The notes: generated from the letters alone by a model not told the origin. Shown: positions 9,991-21,744, numbered from the stretch's first letter. The stretch: 64,000 bases of DNA from Hermatobates lingyangjiaoensis (GCA_026182355.1 JAPFBL010000167.1:843001-907000); one strand, 5' to 3'. Program-made: numbers and translations.

Positions 9991-11739
9991 GTGAGTTACT
10001 TTCGTTATATAGGTTGGTGGTTCAAGAGATTAGACTTGGTGATATCAGGTTTCAGTGTTGAACCTGATGAGACGGGATTGTTCTGTCCTTTTCCAGAATT
10101 TCTGTAAAAAAACAGACTGATAGATATGGTGAAAAGAGAGAGGTAGAGTGAGAGAGAGTGTGTAAGTTCAATTTTAAATTCATCAAATTGAGAAACTTCT
10201 TATGGAAAAATAAAGGACATCATTTTGAAACTATTATAAAGATGTTATAATGAAAGAATAAAATCGTTAAACCTAGAAACCAATGTTTTACGTATTATAA
10301 TAATAATAATTATAATTATCATTATTATTACATTTTGATAGTAATTTAAAATGCACGTCTGGAAGTATTGATCCTCTTGAGAAGTCTGAATTTATATCCA
10401 AGAATAGCACAGAAAATCAAAGCCATAACTTTGATATACGATGATTGAGTGCTAGTTTACATTTGTAATGAATTTTAATTTAGCTCCTAATCAAAGGCAT
10501 CAATATTTCTCGCCTATCAAGTAAGAGAAATTCCCTGTCGGTTTTAGATTATTGAATTACTAATTGTATGGTCGTTGGAGCAGAGTGTCAGGTGTATTTC
10601 AAGCAGAAATCACGACTCCCTGCAATCCAGCTGCATTATCGCAACGATATCGTTGCTATCTCTGATTTTGCATTCACCTAATTCCCCCATGTAGTTTGAT
10701 TTGAATTATTTAAAGTCAAAGTTACAAGCGTTCCTATCAGCTCTTGACAAAATGGAAGTGATTCCGACATTCTTTAGTTTATTCTACTATTTGCTCATTA
10801 CGTTTTATCAAAATTAAACACAAATCTTTTTTATCGCATCTAGAAGACAAATAAAACTAGAGAGAGCTTAGAATTAAATAAATTAAAACATACAGAAATA
10901 ATTATAGGGTGCTGAATATATATACTAATGTTGAGATGAAGGTGAGAGAATTGGTTAAGTGGAAGTTTTTTTTTTATAGATTTTAATGCCTTATGGGCTT
11001 TAAAAAGGTGAAAATATTGCTCATTTATTATCTGGCACCCATTTAAACCATGAGACCCATCAGTAAGAGGAACTCATGCCTTTGGAGCCTGGAAACGTGT
11101 TGGCATTTATAAAGAAATTAAAATTACTGGTATGTTATAGTTAACATTGTAAAGAGATACAGTAGTTCTTTCCTGAAGAAGTTCTTATTATATCCATACA
11201 ACAAAATAGTAAACAATGCATGAGCCACAATACTGGAGGTGCCAACGATAGATGGTACCATCCATGCAAATGTGTTAACAATGCCCAGTGGTCCATGACA
11301 CCGGTGATCTAATGAAAACTAGTGTATTGAACATGGCTATTATTGTTGGCATCAGCTAACTGAAAATGACAGTTTTCATATGTCGCTTGATTGAAGGGAG
11401 TTAACAACTCCTTGATAATTTAAAAGGAGTTTAAATTTTTAGTTTAAAGTTTTAAATTTTATTTTTTGATAATTGAAAATTAAAATCGGCTTAGTGATAT
11501 CACAGATCATGTGTAGATAAGAGGTCAACAATAACGGGAAATCTTCTTGGATGTACTATACTCTAAATTACAAACTAAAAAATTCCAATCTTAAACCGAT
11601 CCGCTTTGTTTCCAAAATGCAACAATTTTTGTTGTATATTTGGTTGCCTCTTAGAAAGAAAAAGGAGAATTTAGATTGATAAACGATTTCTCTTGTTTGT
11701 TCTTATTATTTACTATACAATTGGAAAGACGATCCAAAC
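9991..11739. other. Intergenic DNA with a conserved-looking patch
   Basis: (GA)n-rich stretch at about 10134-10162. Positions about 10545-10750 are complex, balanced in composition and contain the perfect 16-bp palindrome GCAACGATATCGTTGC at 10641-10656; a candidate conserved regulatory element. (ATT)n-rich at 10300-10333. No gene recognised. Confidence 0.45.
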
Positions 11740-11900
11740 TGGATATACACAAGTTCAAAATAGAAAAAGATTGATGTAAAGAATGAAGAAACACACTTAA
11801 TAACTCGAATGTTTGGAAAATCCGTCTTTAGGAGAAAACGGAGAGGAAAACGAAGCACACCAGAGACGCAACTGACCCGTTAGCAAACGGTGCTGCCTCG
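11740..11900 (-). mobile_element. Family D half element (decayed hammerhead core)
   Basis: Minus strand reads TTCTCCTAAAGACGGATTTTCC, the family D motif with CTGA mutated to CTAA. The outer part ('gatccaaactggatatacac') matches the outer part of the family D element near 60.05 kb. Confidence 0.5.
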
Positions 11901-12045
11901 TGCACCCGGTCTTTAAGTAATATAGTGGAGAAGATTTAAAAAGTAAATTTAGACAAGCATTACATGGGTAAATTTAAATTAATCAAACAAAACATTATTA
12001 TTATATATGCGTACATAATATAACCTATGTGTATATCATACACAT

Positions 12046-12144
12046 GATATCTCAATATGAACATAATACAATATGTGTATATCATGATATACACATACAC
12101 ATATGATATACACATATTGTATTATGTTCATATTGAGATATGAT
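12046..12144. repeat. AT-rich perfect-type palindrome
   Basis: Arms of about 40 bp ('atatctcaatatgaacataa' and its complement) around a 'gatatacacatacacatatg' centre. No ribozyme core. It could be a short foldback element or a cruciform-forming site. Confidence 0.85.
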
Positions 12145-12398
12145 GTATCTCAAAAATAGTGCTACATATGCTAAAAAAGTTGTGTTTCAAATTGAAAACA
12201 CTGGTTTAAGGTAATTGATTCTTAACGTCTGTGATGCGAGAAAGAGTAAGAGAGGTTCAGATTGTGGCCTACCCTCTGCGGCGTGCTCTCTTCTTTTATT
12301 GGTTGTTAGAAATCCCTGAATATTCTATTAAGATTTTATTTGGTTCATTAGTATTTTGCACACAGAGGGTATGTTACACACATTAATTTTATTAGAAG
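12145..12398. other. Unassigned sequence
   Basis: No repeat or gene recognised; about 12215-12300 is GC-richer. Confidence 0.4.
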
Positions 12399-12845
12399 TT
12401 TTTTTTTTAAACAAGCATATGTGGTGTAAGTAATACAAATAACTTTGACAAACATGAGCAAAGAATGAAACCCACCGGTTCAACATTTCAATTCGTTTCC
12501 TGATTCTGGATCATCATAGCTGTAGATCCCTTGGCCATCTTCTCTTAAGTCGTCTTGGGGGATACTGGGAAGGTGAGGAAGAAGAAAGGTTTTGTACGAG
12601 TGGATTTGGGTGAGAGGAAAGTTTGATATGAAATGCCTTGTAATGATCAGTGGCTAAATTATGTATAAAAGCGATTTTTAGGTCTCTATGAAGAGTGTGG
12701 TTTATGACATAATAAGGTTCATTAGTGATAGTACGGAGTATTTTTTATTGTAATGATTGTACTTTATAAATGTTGGGAGGTTTTGCACAACCCCATAATT
12801 CAAGTCCGTAAGTCTAGATCGGTCGCAGTAATGTTTTATATAACA
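12399..12845 (-). pseudogene. Jockey-type LINE 3' fragment (RT C-terminus plus 3' UTR)
   Basis: Minus-strand translation gives TYGLELWGCAKPPNIYKVQSLQ, then KILRTIT, NHTLHRDLKIAFIHNLA, HPNPLVQNL and RRLKRR in order, the end of a Jockey-clade reverse transcriptase ORF; stops interrupt it. The same region lies on the plus strand at 62131-62560. A run of T at about 12399-12407 on the plus strand is the poly(A) tail of this copy, so it is a 5'-truncated retrotransposed end. Dead copy. Confidence 0.85.
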
Positions 12846-14164
12846 GCACTTTGTTGTAGAGTGTCAATTTTGAATGTTACTGAATGTTTGAATGTTATTA
12901 AAAGTATTCGAAAAAGTCCTGTGTACTAGACCATACCTTTGTGCACACATATAATGTGTAAAAGGTGCATATTTTTCAAAGTCGCCTGGTTTTTGTTTCA
13001 TTTCAGAATAAGTATGATTAGAGAGGCAACTATCAAATACTCTTGGACGAGTTTTATAACAAACTGACCTTTGCTGCAACTTTTTTTATATTATATTATT
13101 AACAACTTCTTTGGTAATAAAAAAAATATTTATAGTAAAATATAAATAATTTTTTTTATCATTATTGTCTAGCATATTGGAAAAGCTAGTAAAATGTTGA
13201 AAGTTTTAACTTAAAAATTTTTGTTTAAAAATGTATTTTTATAAAATGAAAATCGGCAAAATTGGGATATACTTATTAAATTAATGATTTTGTTGATGTA
13301 TAAATTTGGTTTGAACTTTGGGGTTAGGGTTTAACAGTCGTGCTGGAGAAGCGCTATCAGAAGGGAGTTGTAGGAGTGATAACAGAGGTCTGCGAGATAG
13401 TGGATAGTATTAGGCCACGCAGGCCTGCTCAACAGCTTCCACGACACGCACCCAGTACACTCCGTCTATTAACAACAGCCAAATTATTTCATTACTGCAA
13501 TTAAACAATAAACAAATAATTTAGTATTTTAACTATGAAACAATTTAAATTAAACTAAATCTTTAATAAGGTTTAAAAATTTACTTATACACTAAAATAT
13601 TTTCCCAAATTATTGATTTTTTTTATCATTTTTCTCTTATTAATTTGATTTTAGAAAATTTTAAAATGAAAAATTCACTTATTTGAATTTTCATAGATGA
13701 AAATATGACAAGGAAAAAAGAATGGGATTTAATGATTTATTTTTTTTTGTTTATTTATTGATGAAAAATATTTCAGTTTATTGGATTACAGTTGTCCAGA
13801 CAAAACAGCTATGGGAAGATAACCCATTGAATAATCATTAATTGAATCTATACTCTACGTGACTCGAGTGGCAGATAGAGATGATTTTTATTTTTCACTT
13901 TGATTGACTCTCATTTGTATCGTGATAAAAAATTAGAATATCTAGTATATAAATTTGAGAGATGTGGTTGCCAAGGCATTATATTTATTAATATTTGGAT
14001 AATCATTATAATTACTCGCTGAATGTACTCACTATGCATTTATAATTGGACTTTACTAATTAGTTTTAACATAATTTTAGAAACGTCCTGTTTTAGTTTA
14101 TTGTTAATATGTCATTAGTTATTTTTCATCATATTATACTTCATTATTTATTATATATTATTAC
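12846..14164. other. AT-rich DNA with a GC-rich patch
   Basis: Positions 13320-13470 are complex and GC-rich ('gccacgcaggcctgctcaac', 'cttccacgacacgcacccag') in an otherwise very AT-rich region. No convincing frame; candidate conserved non-coding or an unseen exon. The 71-codon frame at 12864-13079 has no domain. Confidence 0.4.
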
Positions 14165-14265
14165 AAAAATTTAGACAACTAAACTACAGTAAGAATTCAG
14201 AAAAATAACGAAGATTTTTCAATCAAAACGAGTGGTTTTCGTCAGAGTCTAAACTGATACTGGTA
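14165..14265 (-). mobile_element. Family A single arm
   Basis: Minus strand reads GACTCTGACGAAAACCAC ... GAAAAATCTTCG. Outer part 'aactaaactacagtaag' matches the diverged copies at 1-165 and 22.45 kb. Confidence 0.65.
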
Positions 14266-14347
14266 TATAAATATATATAACTCAAAAAGATAGAACTTAG
14301 AAAACATTGCAAAAGCACACAGTATATGTGTATATATAACAATATAT

Positions 14348-14531
14348 GATCAAACCACAAAATTAAATGGGGAAAAAAAGACTAAGATCTTTCAACCCAA
14401 CTGTTGGTTTTTTGACTCTGATGAAGACCGCTTGTTACAGTTGAAAGATCTTTGTCTTTTTTTTTGTATTTCATTTTTTGGTTTGATCATTGATTGTTAT
14501 TTCACGTGTTAATTGTGAAATCTTGTTATAT
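14348..14531. mobile_element. Palindromic family A element
   Basis: Left arm starts at GATCAAACCACAA; the centre is 'cccaactgttgg'; the right arm has GACTCTGATGAAGACCGC, TTACAGTTGAAAGATCTTTGTC and ends 'gtgaaatcttgttatata'. The left arm has lost the inner half of the ribozyme motif. Confidence 0.85.
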
Positions 14532-14544
14532 AACAATATATATA

Positions 14545-14645
14545 TTGTATATCGTCTCTTCTCAAGTGCACTTGGTGTCCCTATCTCTACTCTCCTGATG
14601 ACGGTTTAGCCAAAAATTAGAGACTGTAAGTATGTTTGCATCTTT
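14545..14645 (+). mobile_element. Family D half element
   Basis: TCTC-CTGATGA-CGGTTTAGCC-AAAA-ATTAGAGAC: stem I TCTC/GAGA and the AAUU stem III are kept, but the catalytic G of GAAA is mutated to A, so this copy should be inactive. Confidence 0.7.
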
Positions 14646-15061
14646 ACTCTGTGTCTATAGTTTACTGTGAAACGGTTATATATATATATTATATAGGAAC
14701 AATTTACGATTAAGGTTAAGCCCAGGAGCAGATCTACCACACAGGAGACTAATAGGTGCTTCTGAGATCTTAAAGTTATTTTCTTGTTGGAATCAGAAAT
14801 CTGCCTAAGTTCCAATACACAGAAACAGTCATTGCAACTGACTGTTTTTATTTAGCTTGTTGTTTTCTTTTGTTTCTTATTTTTTTCATTGATAATTTTT
14901 TTAATAGTTTTTATATAATTGTTTTATTTCTTTATTAATTTGTTTTATGTATATCATTTATCCTTGCCTCCCGTACCTCCGTTTCTTGGCTGCTCTGGTT
15001 AAAATGCCTCTTCAAAAAGATTTCACTACAGTTGTCACCTATCTGCGGAGCGACTCACATC

Positions 15062-16080
15062 TGTATTCCTGATGACGAGGCAATAGAATTGTAGTAGGGA
15101 GTTTTTATGATCTCCTTTCTGTTTGTTCTTTCTGTGAATTTAGTTTGTATTTACATTTCAAGGAATGTTTTTCCATTCTCTCTTCTCCCTCTGTACTTCT
15201 TTATCTTTAATCTGACTAACACTATTTCTCACAACCTGAAGGAACGACGTTTCCAATATCACTCCCAAGTTTGATAATCCTGTCGGAGCAAAGATTTAGA
15301 CGTTGCAGCTGTCTGACTTCTTCTGTTATTAACCCTCGTGCTTCGTTTACTTCCTTTCTCAAAACTTAACTCCTACTTCAACCATATTAATACCTTTTGT
15401 ACTTCTGAGAACTGTGTACTCAGTAGATCTCAGTTTTGTTCCTGGAAGGGAGTGTGGTGATACTATCTTACTCATGACAACAGGTTTTCCTCAGTTATTA
15501 AAGAGATTTCCTCTATACTTTTTTCTTCCTCGTATACTTTTTCTATTTTGATGGATGCGCACCTTCCACTTCTTACCGTAAACTTCCTAACCTGAGCTCT
15601 ATGTTTTCACTTATTCCTTCTTCCAGGATTACCACTGTCAAAAAGGTGTTATGGACATCGCGGTTGTTTAACTTGTACTGTCAACCGTCTTCCTCCCTTC
15701 CCTTCTTTCCTTAACAATCACACCTTCCCTGTTCTTCATAAAACCTACTATACTTCTTCTAACTGTGTTTGTCGTTTAAACTGCACCCAATATGATACAG
15801 TTCATGCGGGATTGGCTTCCACAAAGTAATATTCCTGTGATATTGCACATGAATAATCACAAACCCTTTCATTGGCATCCGCAACGATCTTCCTATTGAA
15901 TTCATGTTGATTCTACCTGTTGACTTTTATTGACTGTTTTATGTACAAATTCTCAATAATATCTGCGAGTTTGATATGTCTTTGAAAGCTTCAGATAAAA
16001 TGCATATTTGTCTTGTCAGAAGTCGATCGCTAAATCAATAATGTACATATTATTGATATTGAGGAAGGAAGATTTCTTCC
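15062..16080 (+). pseudogene. Decayed Penelope-like element (reverse transcriptase/GIY-YIG)
   Basis: Starts with a hammerhead-like pseudo-LTR motif (CTGATGA at 15069-15075, then 'gaggcaatagaattgtagtag' with GAAA changed to GAAT). Downstream, frames broken by many stops give CGHRGCLTC, then SSNCVCRLNCTQYD and a Gly-rich segment: the Cys-rich linker and GIY-YIG endonuclease region of PLEs (order C-x-H-x-x-C-x-x-C ... N-C-x-C-x-x-x-C). The C-terminal signature SLKASDKMHICLVRSR lies at about 15975-16020 and recurs in the relics at 45.6 and 54.5 kb. The GIY-YIG endonuclease is thought to nick target DNA to prime reverse transcription. No intact frame remains; dead. Confidence 0.65.
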
Positions 16081-16913
16081 TTTAATCAGGAAGTTCAAAA
16101 AAGAAGTGAAGTATTAAGAAAATGGGGAAAAAGTGGTTATTTAAAGTTGTTTGATGATTTTGTAATGTTTGATGAATGTTTTGATGGTAAGGTGTTAGGA
16201 CATTTAGTGTCGCTTTTATTCCTGCTTATAGGGATGATGCAGTTGTCTGTTTGTGACAGGATTCTGTGACCTTTAGATGGCACTTGTTTAAGGATGATAA
16301 TGAAGGCACTGTGTTGGCTGGAGGTAAGTCGTTGGGTGTGCGTGCAGAATCAATTTGTTCTGTTCAACGTCGTTTGAACTCAACCTGTTCTATCAATTTT
16401 CCACTAACTAAATAATCTTGCCTCCTCTAACAGAAATGTTTATATATATTCGCATAATGTTCGATAACTTCAAAACAGAGACTAGATGAGATTTAAAATC
16501 TGCAGTAAGTGAAGTATAGTGTTCATGAGAGACAAATGTATTTTTAACATTTTTACTTTACTATAATAAAAGTAAAGTACGTATAATATGAACATGAATA
16601 AATGAAAGTTATGATTTTTACAGACCATTTGTCTGTGGATCCAGATAAATCCACAGATGTCTGGATTTGTGTAATACAACGCATACCTATTTTAAAAGTG
16701 AAATATTTCAAATTGTAAGATAGTAAGTATTAAAGAATACACAACTCTGTGTGTCCTTTAAAATTCATCAAATGATTACAAGAAAAACCAAGTATAAGTA
16801 CTAGAGACTAAAAATATCTTAGTTGGCAGTCATTTTGCATATTAAAACAAAGCTCTATATCATTGTGTCTTCTCTATACTTCCGTGATGAGGTGTTCGGA
16901 ATTCAATAAGTAA
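16081..16913. other. AT-rich DNA, no recognised gene
   Basis: No repeat family recognised. The 65-codon minus frame at 16482-16679 has no domain. Confidence 0.5.
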
Positions 16914-17394
16914 GAGGTGTGATCAAAAATAGGGTGATTTTTTCAATTTTTTCGCGCTTTGTAACTCTAATTTCAATTTTAGTTGTTATGTCGGTACACT
17001 CGTCTCAATCATATATCTACAGATTTGACTGTGTAGTATGTGTTGTTTTTATGTGAGAGTCTAGACGTGATTAACGAGATTTGATGCTCTTTGAGCGCTC
17101 GAAAATTTGTTCCTGTTGAAAATAATGGAGCAGAGAGTTTGTATTAATTGTTTTGTAAAAAAAAACTACTATCTATGTAGTGTTATTCTACAGAATTATT
17201 TTTATTAGCAAACATCGCCGAGCGCGCAACACGGGTCTAACCTTTATGCCTCTCACATAAAAACAATACATGCTATATAGTTAAAACTGTGAATATATGA
17301 TCGTGACGAGTATACTAACACAAAAAAAATTTTGATTTTAGAATGTACAGAGCGCGCGAAATTCAAGAAGTCGCCTTACTTTTGATCACACCTC
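16914..17394. mobile_element. Internally deleted mariner with about 150-bp terminal inverted repeats
   Basis: Left end GAGGTGTGATCAAAA and right end TTTTGATCACACCTC are inverted, and similarity continues inward for about 150 bp ('gttgtttttatgtgagag' on the left, its complement on the right). Between them an ATG at 17125 opens MEQRVCINCFVK, the start of an arthropod mariner transposase, which runs into stops after about 20 codons; almost the whole transposase is deleted. A clean TA target duplication is not visible. Non-autonomous copy. Confidence 0.85.
17125..17190 (+). pseudogene. Mariner transposase N-terminal stub
   Basis: MEQRVCINCFVK matches the conserved start of a mariner-type DDE transposase (about 340 residues in intact members). 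Only about the first 12 codons are recognisable before sequence from the other end of the element is reached. It encodes no DNA-binding or catalytic domain. Confidence 0.75.
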
Positions 17395-17734
17395 GGACTT
17401 CCAGGACACATCCGTGACGGCTGTCCTCTATCATAAGGTTGATAGCCGAGGCTTTGATGCAAGTGTACAACTTCGTTATCTTTTCAATGGACGACAATGT
17501 TATCTATGTAGCTAGCATAAATGGATGACTTCGGTGAAGTAGAAAATAAATCTGTCTGTCTTGCCGATGTAAATTAGAAAATATCACTCCTGATTGACTT
17601 GACCTTGTTATGTCTGACGGCATATATTGAAATGATCATAATATTGAAAACTGGTTTTAATCAGTGATATTCGTTTGTCTTATTTAGATATTAATACTTT
17701 TTTTAGCCGTATATATTTATACCGTTATATTTTT

Positions 17735-17955
17735 TGAGTCGTCCTCTCCCAGGGAGGAGGTTAAGCCCGGTTAAGGAAGGTTAAGCCTTCGGTCCCGAAC
17801 TTGTACGATATTAGGTACTCGTTAAAGATCCTTACTCTATATGTACTTCAGTTAGGTAAAATTTAGGACTACAAATGATATCACAAAGGACCAATATTTG
17901 GCCTATGTGTATTCTCTTGTGAAAGTGCTACTGCAACCTAACCCAAGTTTTCTGA
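17735..17955 (+). mobile_element. SINE copy, 5'-truncated
   Basis: Contains 'cggtcccgaacttgtacga', 'ggtactcgttaaagatcc', 'ttaggtaaaatttaggact' and a 3' end 'ctactgcaacctaaccc', all in the family order; the tRNA-like head is missing. Confidence 0.8.
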
Positions 17956-18865
17956 ATCATTTTAATAGCATTCATGATGATATCACGGGTGAATATACCC
18001 TACTAAATACACTAACATTTGTAGAGTGCAGTGATTCTTATCACAGTTATATCACATTCAGCTAAGATTAAATTATTTCTTCTAATATCGCCAAATAGTT
18101 GCTGGAATCATAGTCAACATATTAAAACTTAGCGACTCTTTTCAAACAATATACTAAATAGTTAAAACATCCAGTTGACTCAAAATTAAAATAATTTAAT
18201 AAAATGAACAAATAAATTATTAGTTAAAACTTTCTTGAAATTGCTGCCTTTCTTGAATAGATTAAATTCATTGTAGACTGCTTCAGACAACGAATCTCAC
18301 TGCTCCAGTATTTATAATTAGTGTTTTGTTCCCCTTTAAATATTAATATAGCCACCAGTTCCTTCAAATTTTATGAGAACAGAGGCAGACAAACAATAGG
18401 ATGCCATCAAATTACTTACAATGATATTTTATAAGTTTTTTTTAAATTTTATTTATTGATCTACTTGTCTACCAGAATCCATTACATTTATGGTATTCTT
18501 CAATAACATAACAGTAATCCTGATTAATTCTAGACATATCAATAATAGTTTAACCATGAGAACAATAATAATAAGAATGAATAGTTAATTACAATGGTAC
18601 TAGAATTGTAATTGTGAATATAATGATATTCACACTAGATAATTATAAAAATAACTATAAAACCATAATAATACTAGGATAACAACAATAATAATATAAA
18701 TAACAATATAATGATAGTAATATTGGGTTAATAATAGCTACATAAATACCTTATTAACACCTTATTAAACACCTTACTAACCACCTCTAAACACCTTATT
18801 ATGTAGCTAGATACATAACAACCTTATGATCAAGAGCAGCCGTTACAGATGTAACCTGGATGCCC
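17956..18865. other. AT-rich DNA with (AAT)-rich stretches
   Basis: Positions 18540-18800 are rich in 'aataata' and near-repeats of 'caccttattaa'. No gene recognised. Confidence 0.5.
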
Positions 18866-18867
18866 GG

Positions 18868-19075
18868 GTGTGATCAAAAAGTAAGGTGACTTCATGAATT
18901 TCGCGCGCTCTGTCCCTCAAATTTCAATTTTTTTTTTCGTTGGGACACTCGTCACGATCATATGTTCACAGTTTTGACTATATACATGTGTTGTTTTTAT
19001 GTGAGAGCCATAAAGGTTAGACACGTGTTTGCATACTAGATGATGTTTTGCTAATGAAAAAATGATTATCTGTTG
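18868..19075 (+). mobile_element. Solo left end of the same mariner family
   Basis: Begins GGGTGTGATCAAAAAG and runs in parallel with the terminal repeat at 17190-17394 (inverted) through 'gttgtttttatgtgagag' to 'gttagacacgtg'. No matching right end nearby: an isolated terminal repeat. Confidence 0.8.
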
Positions 19076-19269
19076 AATAACTTATAACAGTTATAAACAT
19101 TTCTTTATGCTAAATTTGGCTCACATTGTCAACATTTTATACCGTTTACACAACAATTAATTAAATAACACCTTATAATAATATTAGGATAATTGCAATA
19201 TAGGATGGGAAATAGAAAATTACCGAATAATGTTATGACTGAATTTTAGCATGTTAAAATATTTGTCCA

Positions 19270-19520
19270 ATAATTCGTTTAAGGCAGCGACCAGGCCTTT
19301 ATTCAGCAAATCTGCAATGGGTGGGGACTATGCATCTCCAGAAATCACAGTTAGGCTCTTCAGCTTGCTCCTCATGGAGTTCAAACTCATTGCAGTCGAA
19401 CAGTAGATGATCTACTGTTTGATCAGAACTGAAGTCGTAATTCCACCTTGGAGAGTTCATTATCTTTAGTTGTTGAAGATATTGGTCAAATCTTCCAATG
19501 TCCAGTTAGGAACTGGTATT
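19270..19520 (-). pseudogene. LINE C-terminal (post-RNase H) relic
   Basis: Minus strand gives DIGRFDQYLQQLKIMNSP, then SSDQTVDHLLFDCNEFELHE. This is the conserved end of RNase H-bearing non-LTR ORF2 (T-G-H-G-x-F-x-x-YL ... SP-x-C-x-CG ... QTVDHLLFDC). The first cysteines of the knuckle are replaced (WNYDF). Same family as the relic at 23.7-24.2 kb. Dead copy. Confidence 0.75.
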
Positions 19521-20300
19521 TTAATAGTACCTGCTGTACTCTGCTTTATACAGCGATGCTGGTATAATAACCTACCATATAATGAAATCAGTCACTCCTT
19601 ATAGACTGAATGGATTTTAAGTAAAATGCCGTAATTAAAGTCTGCTATCTGCTGCTTTTTAGAACTCCTCAACCCAATTGATAGTGATATCCCCAAAGTA
19701 TTAATTTCTATACACATTTCTCTATCAATAGAGTTTCATTTTAAATATTTTTGCTTCTATTTTAATAAGCTCAGAAGACTTCATAACATAAAGTTGTGTA
19801 TATTTGGAGGATAAAGTAAAGTAATTACTTTTCTTGGTGTAATTAATAAATTTTTTATCATGAGTGTTTTTTTGTAGATTATATATAAAAAAAAAATGCG
19901 AATTGTGTAAACAATTTTTGAAGAATTGTAGAAAGTTAAAATTGAATGCCAAAGGCTTATATGAATACTTATGTGGAAAAGAGAAGGCATAGGGACTGAC
20001 CGAGTAGAAGAGAGGGTGGTTTTTTTAAATGCTTCGGCAAGAAGGGTGGTGTTGATAAAAAAACGAAGAAAAAAAAAGGATTATTAATTTAGGGTAAGCA
20101 GGTCACGTTTTAAAATAACGATACAAGGGACCCTAAGATCTACCAAACCAAGCTTAAAATTACAATTCAATATTGAGGGGAAAGAACATGTAACCCCTGT
20201 ATAGTTTACATAACCAGTTGAAGAAATTTAAAGTCATCAGTATGACTTATTACTATATTGCATAGTTTTAATACTTTGATCCATGTATACATACATAAGC
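19521..20300. other. AT-rich DNA, no recognised gene
   Basis: May include more decayed LINE sequence next to 19520. Two overlapping minus frames near 19725-19990 are low-complexity Phe/Lys/Ile and not believed. Confidence 0.45.
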
Positions 20301-20307
20301 CTTCAAT

Positions 20308-20461
20308 GATCAAAACACAATATGAAATGGGAAAACAAGACTAAGACCTTTCAACCGTAACAAGCGTTCTTCGTCAGAGTCAAAAACCCCAAAGTTGGGG
20401 TTTCAACCTTGTTACGGTTGAAAGGTTTTAGTCTTGTTTTCCCATTTCATATTGTGGTTTG

Positions 20462-20464
<3 letters not shown>
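20308..20464. mobile_element. Palindromic family A element
   Basis: Arms start GATCAAAACAC on the left and end TGGTTTGATC on the right, centred on 'aaccccaaagttggggtt'. The left arm (minus strand) keeps GACTCTGACGAAGAACGC ... GAAAGGTCTTAGTC. The right arm has lost the CTGACGA part. Confidence 0.85.

Positions 20465-20497
<33 letters not shown>
20465..20497. repeat. (TA)n microsatellite
   Basis: Boundary between the family A palindrome and the Penelope fragment. Confidence 0.95.
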
Positions 20498-20502
<5 letters not shown>

Positions 20503-20870
20503 ATATACATATTGTTAAATAACGCCTCATATTTGGCTCGTATCTGTTTCTTACACAATTTCTCCACTTTCCGGAATTCCTTCCTCGTCTCTTCATTAAA
20601 ACTGTAAAGCTTATCACCAATATTGCTAGTCGACATGTTCCGAACGTACCACATTTATCATCAGGACAATAATGAGAATAATAGTAGGATTGTTGGTTTA
20701 ACATGTCGACTAGCAATATTGGTGATAAGCTTTATAGTTTTAATGAAGAGACGAGGAAGGAATTCCGGAAACTGGAGAAATTGTGTAAGAAACAGATACA
20801 AGCCAAATATGGGGCGTTATTTAACAATATATGTTTAAATGAAGAACTGCTTCCAACTTTTACAAATATA
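20465..20870. mobile_element. Penelope-like element N-termini, head-to-head
   Basis: The minus frame from 20654 and the plus frame from 20703 encode nearly the same peptide: MSTSNIGDKLYSFNEETRKE, FRKLEKLCKKQI, AKYGALFNN; the plus copy continues CLNEELLPTFTNI. This aligns with the peptide at 9.0-9.4 kb and with the PLE segment preceding the reverse transcriptase. The two ORF starts lie only about 60 bp apart and diverge; the spacer reads, on the minus strand, CTGATGATAAATGTGGTACG ... GGAAC, a degenerate hammerhead-like core. Outer ends run into (TA)n at both sides. Confidence 0.7.
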
Positions 20871-20890
20871 TATATATATATATATATATA

Positions 20891-21056
20891 AAGATTTCAC
20901 ATGAACACGTGAAATAAGAATCAATGACCAAACCACAATAAGAAAATGGGAAAACAAGACTAAGATCTTTCAACCGTAACAAGCGGTCTTCGTCAGAGTC
21001 AAAAACTCAACTGATCTTTGATTGTTATTTCACGTGTTTATGTGAAATCTTTTTAT
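20891..21056. mobile_element. Asymmetric family A element
   Basis: Left arm is complete, including (minus strand) GACTCTGACGAAGACCGC ... GAAAGATCTTAGTC, an intact hammerhead. The right arm jumps from the centre straight to 'gatctttgattgttatttc', so its ribozyme part is deleted. Confidence 0.85.
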
Positions 21057-21740
21057 AAATAAGCCTATGTAAACTTGATTACTTACCCCTCAATAAAACG
21101 GAGGTATGACATTGATTCCTCCCCCAACCTTCATCCTTCCAAAAAACGATTGACATTGCAATTGGCTAAGAAATCAATAAATATTCTCTATGTTGCTTAT
21201 TTGTTGAACTATTTTTTTTCGCTCCCATTTCTTATTAAAACTTTATATATGTGTTCAAGGGCTTTTGGCGATGGCTTTAAGAGTCATTAATGGCTGTTTG
21301 AAGTTTACGGAGATAGTGAGTGCACTACGGCTAATGCATTCTAGATGTTTGCAGATGGTGCCTAAGCGTAGAACATCGTATTAGTCTGATTATTAATATA
21401 GACGCAAACTCTATTCCATCTTACTGCAGTCTTTAAGTGGATACAACTTATCGAATGGTCAGGAAATCAAATTTTTGTTTATATCTTTTCTAGCTGATAA
21501 CGGTGTAAATAAACAGTTATAATAATCTAAAAATGATACAGTATTGAATAATTTCACTCCCACATTATTAAAACTGCATTATTACAAAACCAGAACAAAC
21601 TACTCAGCTGTATAAAATCATCACCCTTTGCTTGGTATGCAATTATAAGGTTATATTAAGAAATGCACAGGCCTTCTAACCTTGTGTACTGGTATTAGAT
21701 CTTTGAAACCAGTGGAACGACTTTATATATATATATATAT
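21057..21740. other. AT-rich DNA, no recognised gene
   Basis: The 71-codon plus frame at 21075-21290 has no domain. (TA)n at 21722-21742. Confidence 0.5.
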
Positions 21741-21744
21741 ATTA

